From assembly GCA_023052935.1 (NCBI GenBank), contig CM041295.1, positions 167,702,366 to 167,766,365 on the forward strand: a stretch of 64,000 bases of DNA. Direction: 5' to 3'. Below are positions 34,350-45,857 of the stretch, one piece after another. The stretch's first letter is position 1, and the number at the start of each line of letters is the position of its first letter. The notes beneath the pieces are model-generated. The model worked only from the letters and a program-made list of their open reading frames with translations, made no database searches and was not told where the DNA came from. The translations under genes and the position numbers were made by a program. Origin of the DNA: Piezodorus guildinii. Lineage: Eukaryota > Arthropoda > Insecta > Hemiptera > Pentatomidae.

Positions 34350-37033
34350 TTATAAGAGGTCACGAGGCCACTGCCGTTTCAACCTTCTAGGTGGGTTGTA
34401 TGGATGGGTGGGGCTGGATAGGGATTGAGCTAGAGGATTAGGATGATGAATGAGATTCTGGTGGAATTTGGAAAATTTGGATGGAATAAGGTCTGAAATA
34501 AAAGGAACATTAAGGTCGTGGTGCAAGGTATAGTTGGAAACATAATAAGGAGCATTTACTATTGTACGGAGGACTTTGGATTGAAAGGTTTGAATGCGTT
34601 TGATGTTAGTACGTTTAGCTGTCCCCCACAGTTCAAGTCCGTAGGTCCAGATGGGCTTCAGTATTGTCCTGTAGATTAATAATTTGTTGTCAACTGTAAG
34701 TTCAGATTTTCTGTTAAGTAGTCGGTATAACTGTCCGAATCGTCGGTTGAGTTCTTGTCTTTTAAGTCTTGTATGTGGGTTCCAAGTCAATCTTTTGTCT
34801 AATAGTAAGCCAAGATACCGGACTGTATCTGAAGGAGGAATTGGAATGGAATTGAAGTAAACTGGCGGACAGGAGTTTCGTCGAAGAGTGAAGGTTACGT
34901 GTTTGCATTTGGCTTCGTTCACCTTAATGTGCCAAGCATTACACCAGTCTTCGATAAGAGAAAGGTGTCTTTGCAGGTTTAAGGATGCTGTTTCAGGATT
35001 GGAACTGGATGATAGGATGGCGGTGTCGTCTGCATAAGTTGCCAGAAAGGTATCAGGATGTGTAGGAATATCAGCAGTGTAAAGGATGTAGAGGACGGGT
35101 CCCAAGACGCTGCCTTGAGGAACACCGGCCTCAACGGGATAAAGGTTAGAAAATTCTACACCACAGCGAACGCGGAAGGAACGGTTTGAGAGATAGGATC
35201 GGAGAATGAGGTATAGAGACTGGGGTAAATGGGTTTTCAGCTTGAAGAGTAATCCAGTGTGCCATACCCGGTCAAAAGCTTGCGCAATGTCCAGAAACGC
35301 ACCAGAACAATACTCTTTGCATTCAAGAGCTGAGGAAATATGGTCTACAACTCGGAGCCCCTGTTGAACTGTGGAATGCTGAGGACGGAATCCAAACTGA
35401 TGGGAAGGAAGATTTTGAGATTCTAATATGGGTAGGATACGTTTAAGAAGAAGCCTTTCGAAGATTTTTGAGAGGATGGGGAGTAGACTAATAGGCCTGT
35501 AGGATGAAGTGTTGATGGAAGGTTTGCCTGGTTTTAGAAAAAGAATGATAGTGGAATGTTTCCATAACAGAGGAAAATAGGTGGTGCGTAGGATGCAGTT
35601 GTAAATATAAGTAAGGAATATAATAGCTTTCTGCGGAAGTTGTCGGAGGATCTGGGGAGTAAGGAGATCGTGTCCAGGAGATTTACGGAGGGTAAGTTTT
35701 TGGAGAAGATATTTGACCTCAGAGGGATTAATAGCTTTAGGAGGTAGGGAAAGTGGAATTGGTGACATAAGAAAGTCTTGCACTGTTGCGGTGTGATTGG
35801 CGTGGGATTCCGGGTGAGGAGTGAAAGCTTTGGAGAGGTGTGTGGCGAATTCCTCGGCTTTATCTTCATCAGACGCAGCCCAGGAGTCATCACCACGTCG
35901 GAGAGGATGGGAAACTTGATGGTATTTTAGGATCTTTTTCGTGACATTCCACAGGGAATTATCACGAGCTGATAGAGAGGAGAGGTAGGAATTAAAGGAC
36001 TGGGAACGGAAGGTCGCCAACTCCCTCTTCAATTGTCTACAATAGAAGTTATAGGAGCGGCGATCTGTTGGGTGTCGGGTGCGCTGCCATAATGATCTTG
36101 CTCGGCGTTTGGTATGGATGAGGTCTATAATATGTTGTGGAAAATGATTTCGGTGAGGATTTATATTGGGGTGTTTAGGAGAGGAGGCAGTCCAGACAGC
36201 TTGTTGGATGGCGGTGGTAAAGGAATAGACGGAATTATCTAGGTCATCAGGGGTTTTTAGGGTTACTCTGAGGTCAATATTATCGGTCAGGATTTGGCGG
36301 AAAAGGTTCCAGTTGACAGGGCCTCGGATGAATGATGGTGGAATGGGTTTTGGAATTGGAGTGAGAGATACTTTTAGGATCAGTGGACTATGGTCTGAGG
36401 ATAGTTCATCAAGGCGAGTTACAGAAAAGTTGAGGGAGCCTAATCCGCTGTGGATAAAGAAGTCGAGGATGTCAGGATTGCGGTTAGGATCGGTTGGCCA
36501 GTAGGTTGGGGAGTCAAGAGGCAGGATATTAAAATTTAGGGAGTTGAGTGCAGACAGCAAATTTCGTCCCCGAGAATTCGTGGTTCTGGAACCCCACTGC
36601 TGATGCTTGGCGTTTAAGTCTGCACCCAGAATGAAACGATTTCCTAAGGAATCCAGGAAGGATACAAATTCGGAATTGGAAATGGAATGTTTAGGAGGGC
36701 AGTATGCAGATGTGAGGGTTACCGGAAAGGAAAAAGTCTTGATTACTATGGCTGTGGCTTGTAGGAAATCAAAGGTGGGAAGTGGGAGTAAATGATGAGA
36801 GAGGGATTGGTGGACAATGATAGCAGAACCGGCATGGGCTTTGCCGTCTGGGTGGTCAGTACGGTATGTGATGTATTGCGGTATTTTGAAGTACTGTTTA
36901 GTCGTTAGTCTTGTTTCAGTTATAAGTGCAACATCGATTGTTTTGTCTTGCAACAAAGCTGTCAGTTCGTCAGTATGATTACAACACCATTCGCATTCCA
37001 AAGGAGAATGGATAAGGAGTTAGGTGAATTCAT
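34350..37033 (-). pseudogene. Jockey B ORF2: endonuclease-reverse transcriptase, one frameshift
   Basis: The start ATG (37031-37033) directly follows the ORF1 stop as TAAATG, giving MNSPNSLSILLWNANG, the endonuclease N-terminal Asn block. About one base is missing near 36975, after which 883 codons are open to 34350. Endonuclease blocks: ITETRL, GADLNAKHQQWGS, PDILDFFI, SSDHSPLIL. RT: SSYRPISLLPILSKIFERLL, HQFGFRPQHSTVQQ, GAFLDIAQAFDRVWH (motif A), GVPQGSVLGPVLY (motif B), TYADDTAIL (motif C). It ends RLKRQWPRDLL. With only that single lesion visible, the copy is young. In this family ORF2 nicks target DNA and copies the element RNA onto it. Confidence 0.9.
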
Positions 37034-38329
37034 TTAAGGATTTTTCAAGGCAGGGATTAGATTTGTAAGGAGTGATATAAGCGGCATAACAAGAGATTTG
37101 ATTTCGGAGATGAACGATGTCATTAGACTGGTAAGATCTGTGACGTTTGATGGTGGAGGGATATGAGAAATTTGATGTTGAGGAGTTTTTTGAAGATTAG
37201 GTAAACTTTGAGGGATAGATTGTTGTACAATAGATTGAGAAAGTTGAGGAAAAAGTTGTTCCGGCAGTGCCTCGACTTCATGATTCGGGTTTCCACCTCC
37301 AAGCAAGTGGGCAAAAGATACGTTAGAATTTACAAGTTTAGATGGTTCTCTTCTGCTTCTGGTTGGTACAGCTGTTTCATTCGGATCCTGAGGTTTTTGG
37401 TATCTGGTTCTGAGTTTCTTGTAGATTTCACATCCCTTGTAGTTAGCCGGGTGGTCCTTGAGGCACAGAGCATATACAGCGGGTGTAGATCTTGATCTTG
37501 TACATTCTTCTGTTTTATGCTGCTCACCGCATTTCACACAGCGTGGTATGTGATGGCAATAACTTTTGGTATGACCATATGCCTGACAGTTATGACACTG
37601 AACTATTTCCCTCTTTGTGTAAGGTTTTTCAACTTTTACACGGGTATAGTACAGTCTACTGAGGTCATAGATTTTTTCGACTCCTGCTGATGGTTCCAAG
37701 TCCACGAAGAATAGAGGCAGTGGACTTTTATCTTTTAGAACGTTGGTGACTTGCCTCACTTGGAATCCTAATTCTGTCAGTTCTTCTTTGATAGCTTCAA
37801 CGGGTGTTGAGGAATGTAGGTTTCTGATTACGACCCTTAATGCTCTCTCCTGGCGCAGCTGATAAGTATGAAAGTCAGCTTTGGTCTCAGTCAGATATTT
37901 TACAACCTTTCTGTAGGTTTCAGCAGTAGTCGGAGATATTTTAGTATCATTGGTTCTACTTATACAATAATAACTATTAGGATCAGTTACTTTGTTTAAA
38001 TGCGCACACATCAGCTTAAAATTTTTAACAAATATTGGTGGAGGTAGTGGTTCCCTGGGTATAGGAGAAGATTCCATGGTTTCTTTTTCATTTTGGAGGA
38101 TCTCAAATGGATTCGGTGTAAAAAACGGGGATTCATCAGTTATTCCTTGTGATGATGTGCTGGGCTGTGGTTCAGATCCTAATGAGGTAGCTGACGCGGT
38201 CGCTGGTGGAATTATTTTTTTATTTTGTTCACGGCGGGGTCTCTGTTTTGTAGGAGACGAGTTAGAACCTGCAGATCTAGATCTTTTACTTGCAGACTTT
38301 GAGGACATGACTTGATGAAAATATCTCAT
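37034..38329 (-). CDS. Jockey B ORF1 (Gag-like zinc-knuckle protein)
   Basis: Open for 431 codons; the upstream ATG reads MRYFHQVM and an alternative start MSSKSASKRS is eight codons in. The N-terminus is basic and Ser-rich. At about 150-215 lies the RNA-binding domain that precedes knuckles in Jockey-type Gags (VVIRNLHSSTPVEAIKEELT). Knuckles follow at about 242-310: CHNCQAYGHTKSYC, CVKCGEQHKTEEC and CLKDHPANYKGC. A Leu/Ile-rich amphipathic segment ends the protein (LMTSFISEIKSLVMPLISLL). TAA overlaps no base of ORF2, whose ATG is immediately adjacent. Intact. Confidence 0.9.
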   Translation of the reverse strand: MRYFHQVMSSKSASKRSRSAGSNSSPTKQRPRREQNKKIIPPATASATSLGSEPQPSTSSQGITDESPFFTPNPFEILQNEKETMESSPIPREPLPPPIFVKNFKLMCAHLNKVTDPNSYYCISRTNDTKISPTTAETYRKVVKYLTETKADFHTYQLRQERALRVVIRNLHSSTPVEAIKEELTELGFQVRQVTNVLKDKSPLPLFFVDLEPSAGVEKIYDLSRLYYTRVKVEKPYTKREIVQCHNCQAYGHTKSYCHHIPRCVKCGEQHKTEECTRSRSTPAVYALCLKDHPANYKGCEIYKKLRTRYQKPQDPNETAVPTRSRREPSKLVNSNVSFAHLLGGGNPNHEVEALPEQLFPQLSQSIVQQSIPQSLPNLQKTPQHQISHIPPPSNVTDLTSLMTSFISEIKSLVMPLISLLTNLIPALKNP

Positions 38330-38651
38330 TGATTAAGAAAATAATAATAATAAATAAATAATGAGATAAGAATTAAAGATAAATGAAAGATAAGCTAACG
38401 AAAAGCAAGCCCGAGCTTGCCGAGCTAGCGGCAATCAGCTGATCAGTGACCCTCCTTTCACTTTTTCGTGATTGTACAAAGTAAATTATAACTTTGCTTA
38501 CCGAAATTTCTCCAATATTCACTGCCGTAGTATTCCTGAGGTCTAGTGATGTTCTCCAGACTGAATTCAAGCGAATTCCTACTGAAAAAAGCAAAAATCT
38601 GAGAGACGATGTAACGTATGACTGTTATCATCGAGCGCATCAGCTGATCTC

Positions 38652-40576
38652 GAATTACATTTCTAATAACAAAAAACCAAATTCACCATTAAATATGCAA
38701 ATTAATAAAGATTTGAAACAATTTAAAGAATTTTTAAATACAAACAAAGATATCATAGTCATAAAATCCGATAAAACTAAAAAACTTGCAATATAAAATA
38801 GAATACGAAGATAAAATGTCAGACCTACTAACTGAAAAAACCACATACAGAAAAATCAGAAATAACCCAATAGCAGAGTTAACCGAAAAAATTAATACAT
38901 TTGTTCAAAAAATACATAAATCTGGATATATAGATAAATTTACAAAAAATAAATTATTGGCTAGAGACAGTACAACACCACGCATTCATGGACTTATAAA
39001 ATTACATAAACAAAACAATAACTTAAGGCCAATAATCAATAACATAGATGGACCAAATGAAGCTTTATCTAAATTTTTAAATCCTTCCCTTAATCAATTG
39101 AATAGAAATAATGATTATGACATAAAAAATGCAATGGAGTTAAAAGAAATCCTCAAAAAAACAGAATTACAAGGGAAAAACTATGAAGTGATAAGTTTAG
39201 ATGTAGTTTCACTCTTTACCAATATTCCTATTGAAGATTGTATCAAAATATTAGAAGATAATTGGGATTCCATCAAAAACTATACACCAATAAAAGACAA
39301 AAAAATGTTCATTGAGGGAATAAATTTATGCACAAAATATAATTATTTCAAATATACAAATGAATATTACAAACAATTAAATGGATTACCTATGGGGAGA
39401 GTTTTATCGGTGAATCTTAGGGGAATATATTTAAATAAACTATTAACAACACAAATTGAAAAGTTAAAAATTAAACCAATATTAATAAAAAAATATATTG
39501 ATGACCTCATTATAATAATAGATAAGAATCAATATACAGATATTTTAGAAATATTCAATAGTTACAACAAAAAAATACAATTTACAATAGAAAAATCAAT
39601 AAACAATAAAATCAAATATCTTGACTTAGAAATTCAAATAAACAACAATATAATCAGTACAAAATGGACTAAAAAAGAGACAAGTAGCAATAGGATATTA
39701 AATTATATTTCAAATCACCCAAAAACACAAATAGTAAACACAGCTAGAAATTATATACATAGAGCAATAGAACTTACAGATGAAAAGTTCATGAAAGATG
39801 TAAAATTGGAAATTTATAACATATTAAAAGAAAACTTTTATCCAAAAATACTTATTAACAAATTATGGTACAATTATAAAAAAGAAGTAACAACAACAAC
39901 AAAAAATAATAACAAAATTATTAATCAAAAGGGAAATTGTAAAAACATAGAAACAGAGCTAAACAATAAAATAAAAAAACAAAAACAAAAATTTACAACT
40001 CAATTTTTCAAAGATGATAAGATGATAGATAGGTCAGAAGTAAAAACCGATAAACAGCATATCAACAGTAATTGCAAGAAATACCACAAACTAACATATA
40101 TCCCAAAATTGACAGAATCCATAAAAAGTATTTTTTAAAAATATGATCACCCAAACATATCATTTGGTCTATACAATAATAACAAATTAGAAAAATATTT
40201 AAGTAAAATGAAAGACAAAATAATAAAAATGGATAAGCAAAATGCAATATACAAAATAGGCTGCAAAGATTGTGAGGGCATATATATAGGAGAAACATCT
40301 AAAAAATTAAAAACAAGAATAAACCAACATATATCAAAATGTAAAAATATAAAAAACACAAACGCAACAGCATTATCATCCCATAGTTTAATAAAACAAC
40401 ACAAATTTAACTTTGAAAACACAGCAATTTTAGACACATCTCAAAATAATAGAAATAGAAAACTACTAGAAGCAATCCACATAACCAAAAATAATAGCAA
40501 GACAATAAATTATAAAACAGATACAAAAAACTTAGGAACACATTACACAGATATCATAAATAAGATAAAATTTTAA
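38652..40576 (+). pseudogene. Penelope-like reverse transcriptase with GIY-YIG endonuclease
   Basis: After ISNNKKPNSPLNMQINKD and IVIKSDKTKKLA the frame shifts at about 38790 and stays open to 40138. RT motifs: VISLDVVSLFTNIPIEDC (motif A), NGLPMGRVLSVNLRGIYLNK (motif B, where the family has PMGSPLSP, so it is altered), KKYIDDLIII (motif C, catalytic YIDD) and KYLDLEI. A single in-frame TAA (40136-40138) precedes the endonuclease part, which reads in the same frame YKIGCKDCEGIYIGETSKKL, RINQH and LLEAIHI. This matches the GIY-YIG domain with its paired CxxC and conserved Arg and Glu. Penelope RTs are related to telomerase RT and prime from nicked or terminal DNA. Two lesions make this copy inactive. 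Confidence 0.9.
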
Positions 40577-40904
40577 AAATAAATATTACAATAGCCCAAG
40601 AACCATAATTAGGACAAATAATTAATAGAGGTAAAAATAAAAAAAAATAAAAAGCACAAGGATTACACCGGAATACTGGAAAGGTACAAAGTTTAAAATA
40701 GAAATATAATGGAAACAGTGAGCCAATATAGACAAGTAGCAGTGGCTATGAGATGTGGTGAAGGATGAAAAATGTTGTAGCAAGGAATAAGGTAATTAAA
40801 GTTAGTTAGTTTAAAATAGTTATGACAAATTGCTGAGCTTCATTTTTCAAAGAAAAATATTTAAATAATGTAATTTTATTCAATAGTGAAAGTATAAATA
40901 AATT

Positions 40905-40985
40905 GTTTCAGTCTTGAAAATGGGGAAACAACCCCGAAACGTTGACTAGGATGAAAAAATGTTAAAGGACTAATGAAATAAAGTG
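40905..40985 (+). other. Penelope 3' end: hammerhead-like hairpin and AATAAA
   Basis: GTCTTGAAAA, then a perfect GGGG/CCCC stem with an AAACAA loop (40922-40935), then GAAACGTTGACTAGG, and AATGAAATAAAG at 40970-40981. Arrangement as in the tails at 13.5 and 25.8 kb; the TGATGA half of a hammerhead core is degraded here. Confidence 0.5.
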
Positions 40986-41026
40986 ATTAGATGATGAATG
41001 GAAGGTAGTATGTGCTTTTTTAAATG

Positions 41027-41653
41027 TTTAATATTAATAGATTGGTGTACTCTACAGTTCGTTTCGAGGAACCGAGAAAAAAAACTATCATCGTTCAATG
41101 CACCAAGTGTCAAAACTTGGGGCACACAAAAGCTTATTGTTTTCACTAGGCTAGGTGTGTTAAATGCGCTGGCCCCCATGCATCTGAAACATGTCTGAGG
41201 CCTCGAACTGAGACAGCAACGTGTGCTCTTTGTGGCGAGGCCCATCCGGCGAGCTACAGAGGATGCACGGTTTATAAAACTCTTCTCCGACAGAAAATTC
41301 AAAACACACCGGGACGAAGAATCGAAGAGAAGACATGCACCCCGGCACCTGCACTAGAAAATTTGGTTGATTTCCCAAGAATTCAGCAATCACCACAAAC
41401 CATCGCGCAACCGCAGTCTTCTACCTCCACCATCAGCAATGCTAAAGATGATTCCAGGAAATCATTCTCCGAGTCCGCCATTTTTAAGAAACAGCCACCT
41501 AGCCGTCAGACGCCTCTGACCTCACAAACTAAGCCTCCGGCTTCCCATCAACATCCACAAGCTACATATCGATCAATCCCTTCCAACCATCCATCTCTGC
41601 GTGTAAAACCATCTCCGGAACATCCTCAGAAAATCACTCCCCGTCCCATTGTT
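41027..41653 (+). repeat. 627-bp direct repeat, right copy (Jockey A ORF1 part)
   Basis: Offset of exactly 7960 bp from 33067-33693 without gaps. After 41653 the text jumps into ORF2, whereas the left copy continues through the ORF1 end. Confidence 0.95.
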
Positions 41654-44131
41654 ACACTGCCCATGCCGGATCATGCATCCTTATCCATAATTCCATATCG
41701 CATTCCCTTATTCCTTCTACTCCAACTGACATCATACAATCAACCTCTATAATCATTTTAAGTCGTCCTTTCCATGTTACCCTTTCAGCTGTATACTGTC
41801 CTCCTCATAAATCCTTATATTTCGATCATTAGGACCGCGCTTCATTGCTGGAGGAGACTTTAACGCCAAACACTAGCGATGGGGTTGTCGAACATCCAAC
41901 CCCCGTGGCAGTATCCTCTCAAGTATCTCAATTTCAAATTGTTATTCTATTCTCTCACCCATGAACCCAACTTATTGGCCTACATCTCTCCTAAAACGTC
42001 CTGATATGCTGGATATATTTGTCTCCTCTCAGATATCCTCCTCCCAAACTATGATCGAAACCCTGAATGACCTTTCATCAGATCACAATCCAGTTCTGCT
42101 ATCCTTGCATTCGAGCTTTGTTTCTAAACCCCTCATCACCTCATTAATTACAGGACGAGTGGAATGGGACGGATTCCGATGCGACTTGGAGAATACATTG
42201 GACCTAAAAATTCCACTAAAGACTAGACATGACATTGATAAAGCTGTAGGAATACTGACGGACTCAATAACTAACAGTATAAAAGATAATACTTCATCCA
42301 CATTCAACATCAATACTACTCCACAGACTGCACTGCCACAGCACATTCGTATCTTATTAAGAGAAAAACGCAGAGCAAGATCGAAGTGGCATAGGACAAG
42401 ATATCCTTCAGATAAAACAAATTATACAAAATTGACCAACAAACTAAAATCAGAACTCAGGAAATTCAAAACTCAAACTTTACTTAACATGACCGAAAAC
42501 CTCACTACCACCGATAACTCACTGTGGACGACCACTAAAAAACTCCTAAAGTTCAAAGATTTTAATCATCCTCTCCTAAATGAATCACAATCCTGGACAA
42601 GATCAGACGACGAAAAATCCCGGACGTTTGCAGAACATCTCTCTAAAATATATAACCCTCATCCTGATATCCTTAATCCTCATCACCTCGAATATATTGA
42701 AGCAGAACAGGATATTCCCCACCAAATGAATCTTCCTCCTAAAGCGTTCCATCCATCCGAAATATCAAACATCATCCAGAGTTTACCATCTCGCAAAGCT
42801 CCTGGATATGATCTTATAACTTCCCATATCCTAAAACTACTTCCTCGAAAAGCCATCCTATATCTCACTTACATCTGTAATGCCGTTCTCCAATCCACGT
42901 ATTTTCCCGCTTCCTGGAAATTATCCATCATTAAAATGATCCCCAAACCCAAAAAGCCTCCTGAATACCCATCCTCCTACCGTCCTATCTCTCTCATATG
43001 CATCATGGGTAAAATCCTGGAAAAACGTCTGCTTAAACGCATATATCCCATCCTTGATTCCAATCACATTATCCCAGATCATCAGTTTGGTTTCCGAATA
43101 TCCAGCAATGCCATCGTGCGGTGGACGTTGTCTCGTCTTCATTGGAGCGCGGATCGTACTGCACGGGAGCCTTTCTCGATGTAGAACAGGCCTTTGACCG
43201 AGTGTGGCACCCGGGATTGCTTTACAAACTCCGTAAATTCCTTCCACCCACATACTTCCTCATTATCCAGTCCTATCTCATAGGCAGGTCCTTCAAAGTA
43301 AATCATAATAATTCCTATTCATCCCTTTTTAATCAGTATGCAGGTGTTCCTCAAGGCAGTATTTTAGGACCCATCCTTTACACAGTTTATACAGCTGATA
43401 TCCCATCCCATCCTAGCACTTTCCTTTCTACCTATGCTGATGACACTTGTGTGTTATCAGTCAACAACGATCCAATTATTGCCTCCCAAACTCTTCAATC
43501 CCATATCAGAGACCTTGAAATATGGTGTCAGAATCGGAGAATAAAAATAAATTCCAATAAATCCCACCAAATAACCTTTACCCTTCGTCGTAAACCAATG
43601 ACAACCTGCCCAACAGTATCCTTCAATAACACTCCTCTTGTCCCAGTTGAACAGATCCGATACCTAGGACTGCGCCTGGATAAACGTCTCACTTGGAACC
43701 CTCATACAAGACTGAAAAGACAAGAAACTGCTCGACGTTTTCGACTACTTCAACACTTACTGGACAAACGCTCAAACCTTCCACTTAAGTACAAAAGACT
43801 CATCTATATGACTATCATAAGACCAATATGGACTTACGGAATAGAGATTTGGGGCTCTACTAAACCATCAAATTCATCTCGTCTCCAATCCTTACAATCC
43901 GAAATCTTTCGAAAAATCCTCAATGCTCCTTATTTTGTCACAAATAAACTCATCCATAAAGACCTTAATATTCCCTTTGTTGCTGACTTGGCCCGAACCA
44001 GGTACCACTCCTTTCATGACAAACTCCATTCCCACTCTAACCCACTAGTTTCAATCCTTGCTTCCTCTACAATCCCTGATAATCCTCCGAGACGTCTGGA
44101 AAGAAGATGGCCCCGAGACCTTCTTGTTTAA
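41654..44131 (+). pseudogene. Jockey A ORF2: endonuclease-reverse transcriptase
   Basis: The N-terminal 60 or so residues are deleted; text begins near AGSCILIHNSISHS and VTLSAVYCPPHKS. The GDFNAK block is visible as GGDFNAKH near 41850, with stops. From 41961 the frame is open: NPTYWPTS, DMLDIFV, LSSDHNPVLL, then RT text SSYRPISLICIMGKILEKRL and HQFGFRI. A shift near 43170 leads to TGAFLDVEQAFDRVWH (motif A), AGVPQGSILGPILY (motif B) and TYADDTCVLS (motif C), ending RRLERRWPRDLLV. Related to Jockey B but clearly a different subfamily. Confidence 0.9.
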
Positions 44132-44262
44132 CATAGTCTTTGGGGAGCTGCCAATGGGTAGTATCCCTACATATGAATCATGTCAACTTATCTTGTATCA
44201 CATTTACTAAATGTATTTTATTATACAGTTGTAAATACCAATAAATATATTTTAAAAAAAAA
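44132..44262 (+). other. Jockey A 3' UTR and A-tail
   Basis: Short AT-rich UTR with AATAAATAT at 44241 and a run of A to 44262, directly before the right target duplication. Confidence 0.8.
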
Positions 44263-44274
44263 AGAATTTCTGAA
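44263..44274. other. target-site duplication, right (Jockey A)
   Basis: AGAATTTCTGAA, identical to 32139-32150. Confidence 0.9.
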
Positions 44275-44958
44275 CAAGTAACTATTGGTATTTATTATTA
44301 GTAAACTTGATTATTTGAAAAGTAAAAATATTCAAGATCTACTATTTACAATTTTATTTATTTATTTTAAGAAAGGAAACGAATAAAAATTGTTTAAAGG
44401 AAACCTTCCACCAAACCCTACTTCATTATTTCTAGAATTGTTGATCTAAAACACCCCAACTACCGTTTACCCACGGTTGTATGGTTAAATGATGATAGAA
44501 TAGTCTTCTATATAAAGGTCAGAAGCAAAATCAGACTTAAAAAAAAATTATTAAAATAGATTTTATATTTAAAAAAACAACATTTATATACGACAATTAG
44601 AACACCATTATTAATAATATTTTATCAGTTCTAAAGAAAAGGAACTGAAACAATGATAACTTAGCTAGATACAGTGAGCAATTCCGTAACATCCGAAAAC
44701 GGTTTAGGGTTAGTTTGGTGATCAGCGCGCACTTATACTTGTTGTCTGTAGGTTCCCGGCTAAAAATATATATAGTTAGCGACATAATATAATAGGGTAT
44801 GAACTGCGCTACAAATTTTATGTAACATTGTTTCAGGTATACCTTCAAATGAAAATTCTATTTCAAGAAAACCAGATAAAATATGAATTTTAATTCGAAA
44901 ATTTTGCATGTTTTAGGAAATTGCAGCAGAAATATAAATTGTACGAAAAAATGTTATA
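44275..44958. repeat. palindrome P2, left arm, second part
   Basis: Reverse complement of 46058-46738. Includes the block from ATTATTTCTAGAATTGTTGA (44426) that recurs in direct orientation at 47980. Ends at AAAAATGTTATA, cut by Jockey C piece 2. Confidence 0.9.
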
Positions 44959-45515
44959 CAATAAAACTCCTTATTACGTCACCCACTGTACCTTACAATA
45001 CGATCTTAATATTCTAATTATTTTACACCTGTTACAATCCCGATTCCTTACTCATCACCCTAATCCTCTAGCAGTATTCCTATCCAGCTTCTTGAAGGTT
45101 GAAACGGCAGTGGCCCTGAGACATTTCGTAAATATGCCTACTTTAATTCTGACATTAACCAACTTACCCTCTCAAGTTCTTTACGTTTGTGGCTATAGCG
45201 CCGTCACACAGCTTATACTGGTTCTAACTACTGACGCGGCTGAACGAGGGGAACAGGGATCCCTCGGATACTACTTTTCCCTCCACGAATGCCAACTGAC
45301 CTCTTAGGATCACGCGACAACTTTGTTTTTATCCTTTGCCTTGAGTTTATTTACTTATTATTTTTATTATTATTTATATTTATTTCATTTTCTATTTTTG
45401 TTATATTTCCCTGTAATTTTACTTTACATTTTCTTTCTGTAAATATTGTATGAATGTACCTCAAATCATTATTACTACTGTCCATATTGAGACAACTTGT
45501 AATATTTTGAAATAA
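44959..45515 (+). pseudogene. Jockey C, piece 2 (RT C-terminus, 3' UTR, tail)
   Basis: Begins NKTPYYVTHCTLQYDLN, aligned with NAPYYVSNYTLHHDLN of Jockey B, the residues following where piece 1 (29957-30168) stops. HHPNPLAVFLSS and, in another frame, RLKRQWP complete the C-terminus near 45115. The remaining 400 bp is AT-rich 3' UTR, ending near AAATAAAAAAACATT. Confidence 0.75.
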
Positions 45516-45840
45516 AAAAACATTAAAAATAAAAATTGTACCTCTACAACCCTTGAAGGATGTTAGGCTCAGTAAATATAGACATATTCTAAACCAACGG
45601 CCGAGCAACGAGGCGATTAGGCCAACATCACACTAAGCCGTCAGATTTTTTTCTCTATTTTTTAGGTACCCACAATATAGAGGATTAGCATGCCCCGAGA
45701 GAGTCTTCATACCCCAGGGTCGCTTCACAATGATTCACAATGAAATGACAAAATAAATAATACTCTGCCACAGTGGGGATTCGAACCCGGGAGAGCAGTT
45801 AGCCCAGGCAATTTAGGTCAAAAATAGCATTATATCGGAA
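45516..45840 (-). repeat. SINE (family 1), full-length-like
   Basis: On the minus strand: CCCGGGTTCGAATCCCC (B box), GTGGCAGAGTATTATTT, CGACCCTGGGGTATGAAGAC, GTGGGTACCTAAAAAATAG and CCTTCAAGGGTTGTAGAGG. It links the head seen at 24835-24950 with the body seen at 28200-28471 and 50625-50815. Confidence 0.8.
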
Positions 45841-45857
45841 TAAATTATAAATAAATA

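Larger units (their letters stand above)
34096..38651 (-). mobile_element. Jockey B non-LTR retrotransposon, nearly intact
   Basis: Minus-strand element of about 4.55 kb: 5' UTR (about 38330-38651), ORF1 (37034-38329), ORF2 (34350-37033), 3' UTR with (ATA)n-rich text and a terminal A-run read as T at 34097-34112. AATTAC occurs on both sides (34090-34095 and 38652-38657), a short target duplication, and joining the Penelope text across it gives INNYISNNKKP. Hence Jockey B inserted into the Penelope. Confidence 0.9.
38652..41020 (+). mobile_element. Penelope-like element, main piece
   Basis: Continues from 33931-34095 across Jockey B. It contains the RT and GIY-YIG regions (to 40576) and a 3' region with GAAAC-box hairpin (40910-40945) and AATAAAG near 40976. 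The element is 5'-truncated, as many Penelopes are. Its right edge meets the duplicated Jockey A ORF1 at 41021-41027. Confidence 0.85.
32151..44262 (+). mobile_element. Jockey A non-LTR retrotransposon, interrupted and partly duplicated
   Basis: From the 5' UTR (32151) to the A-tail (44253-44262), bounded by a 12-bp target duplication. ORF1 (32278-33930) and ORF2 (41654-44131) are recognisable but broken. Between them lies a Penelope element, itself hosting Jockey B. A 627-bp part of ORF1 is present on both sides of the insert (33067-33693 and 41027-41653), and the right side lacks the end of ORF1 and the start of ORF2. Confidence 0.85.
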
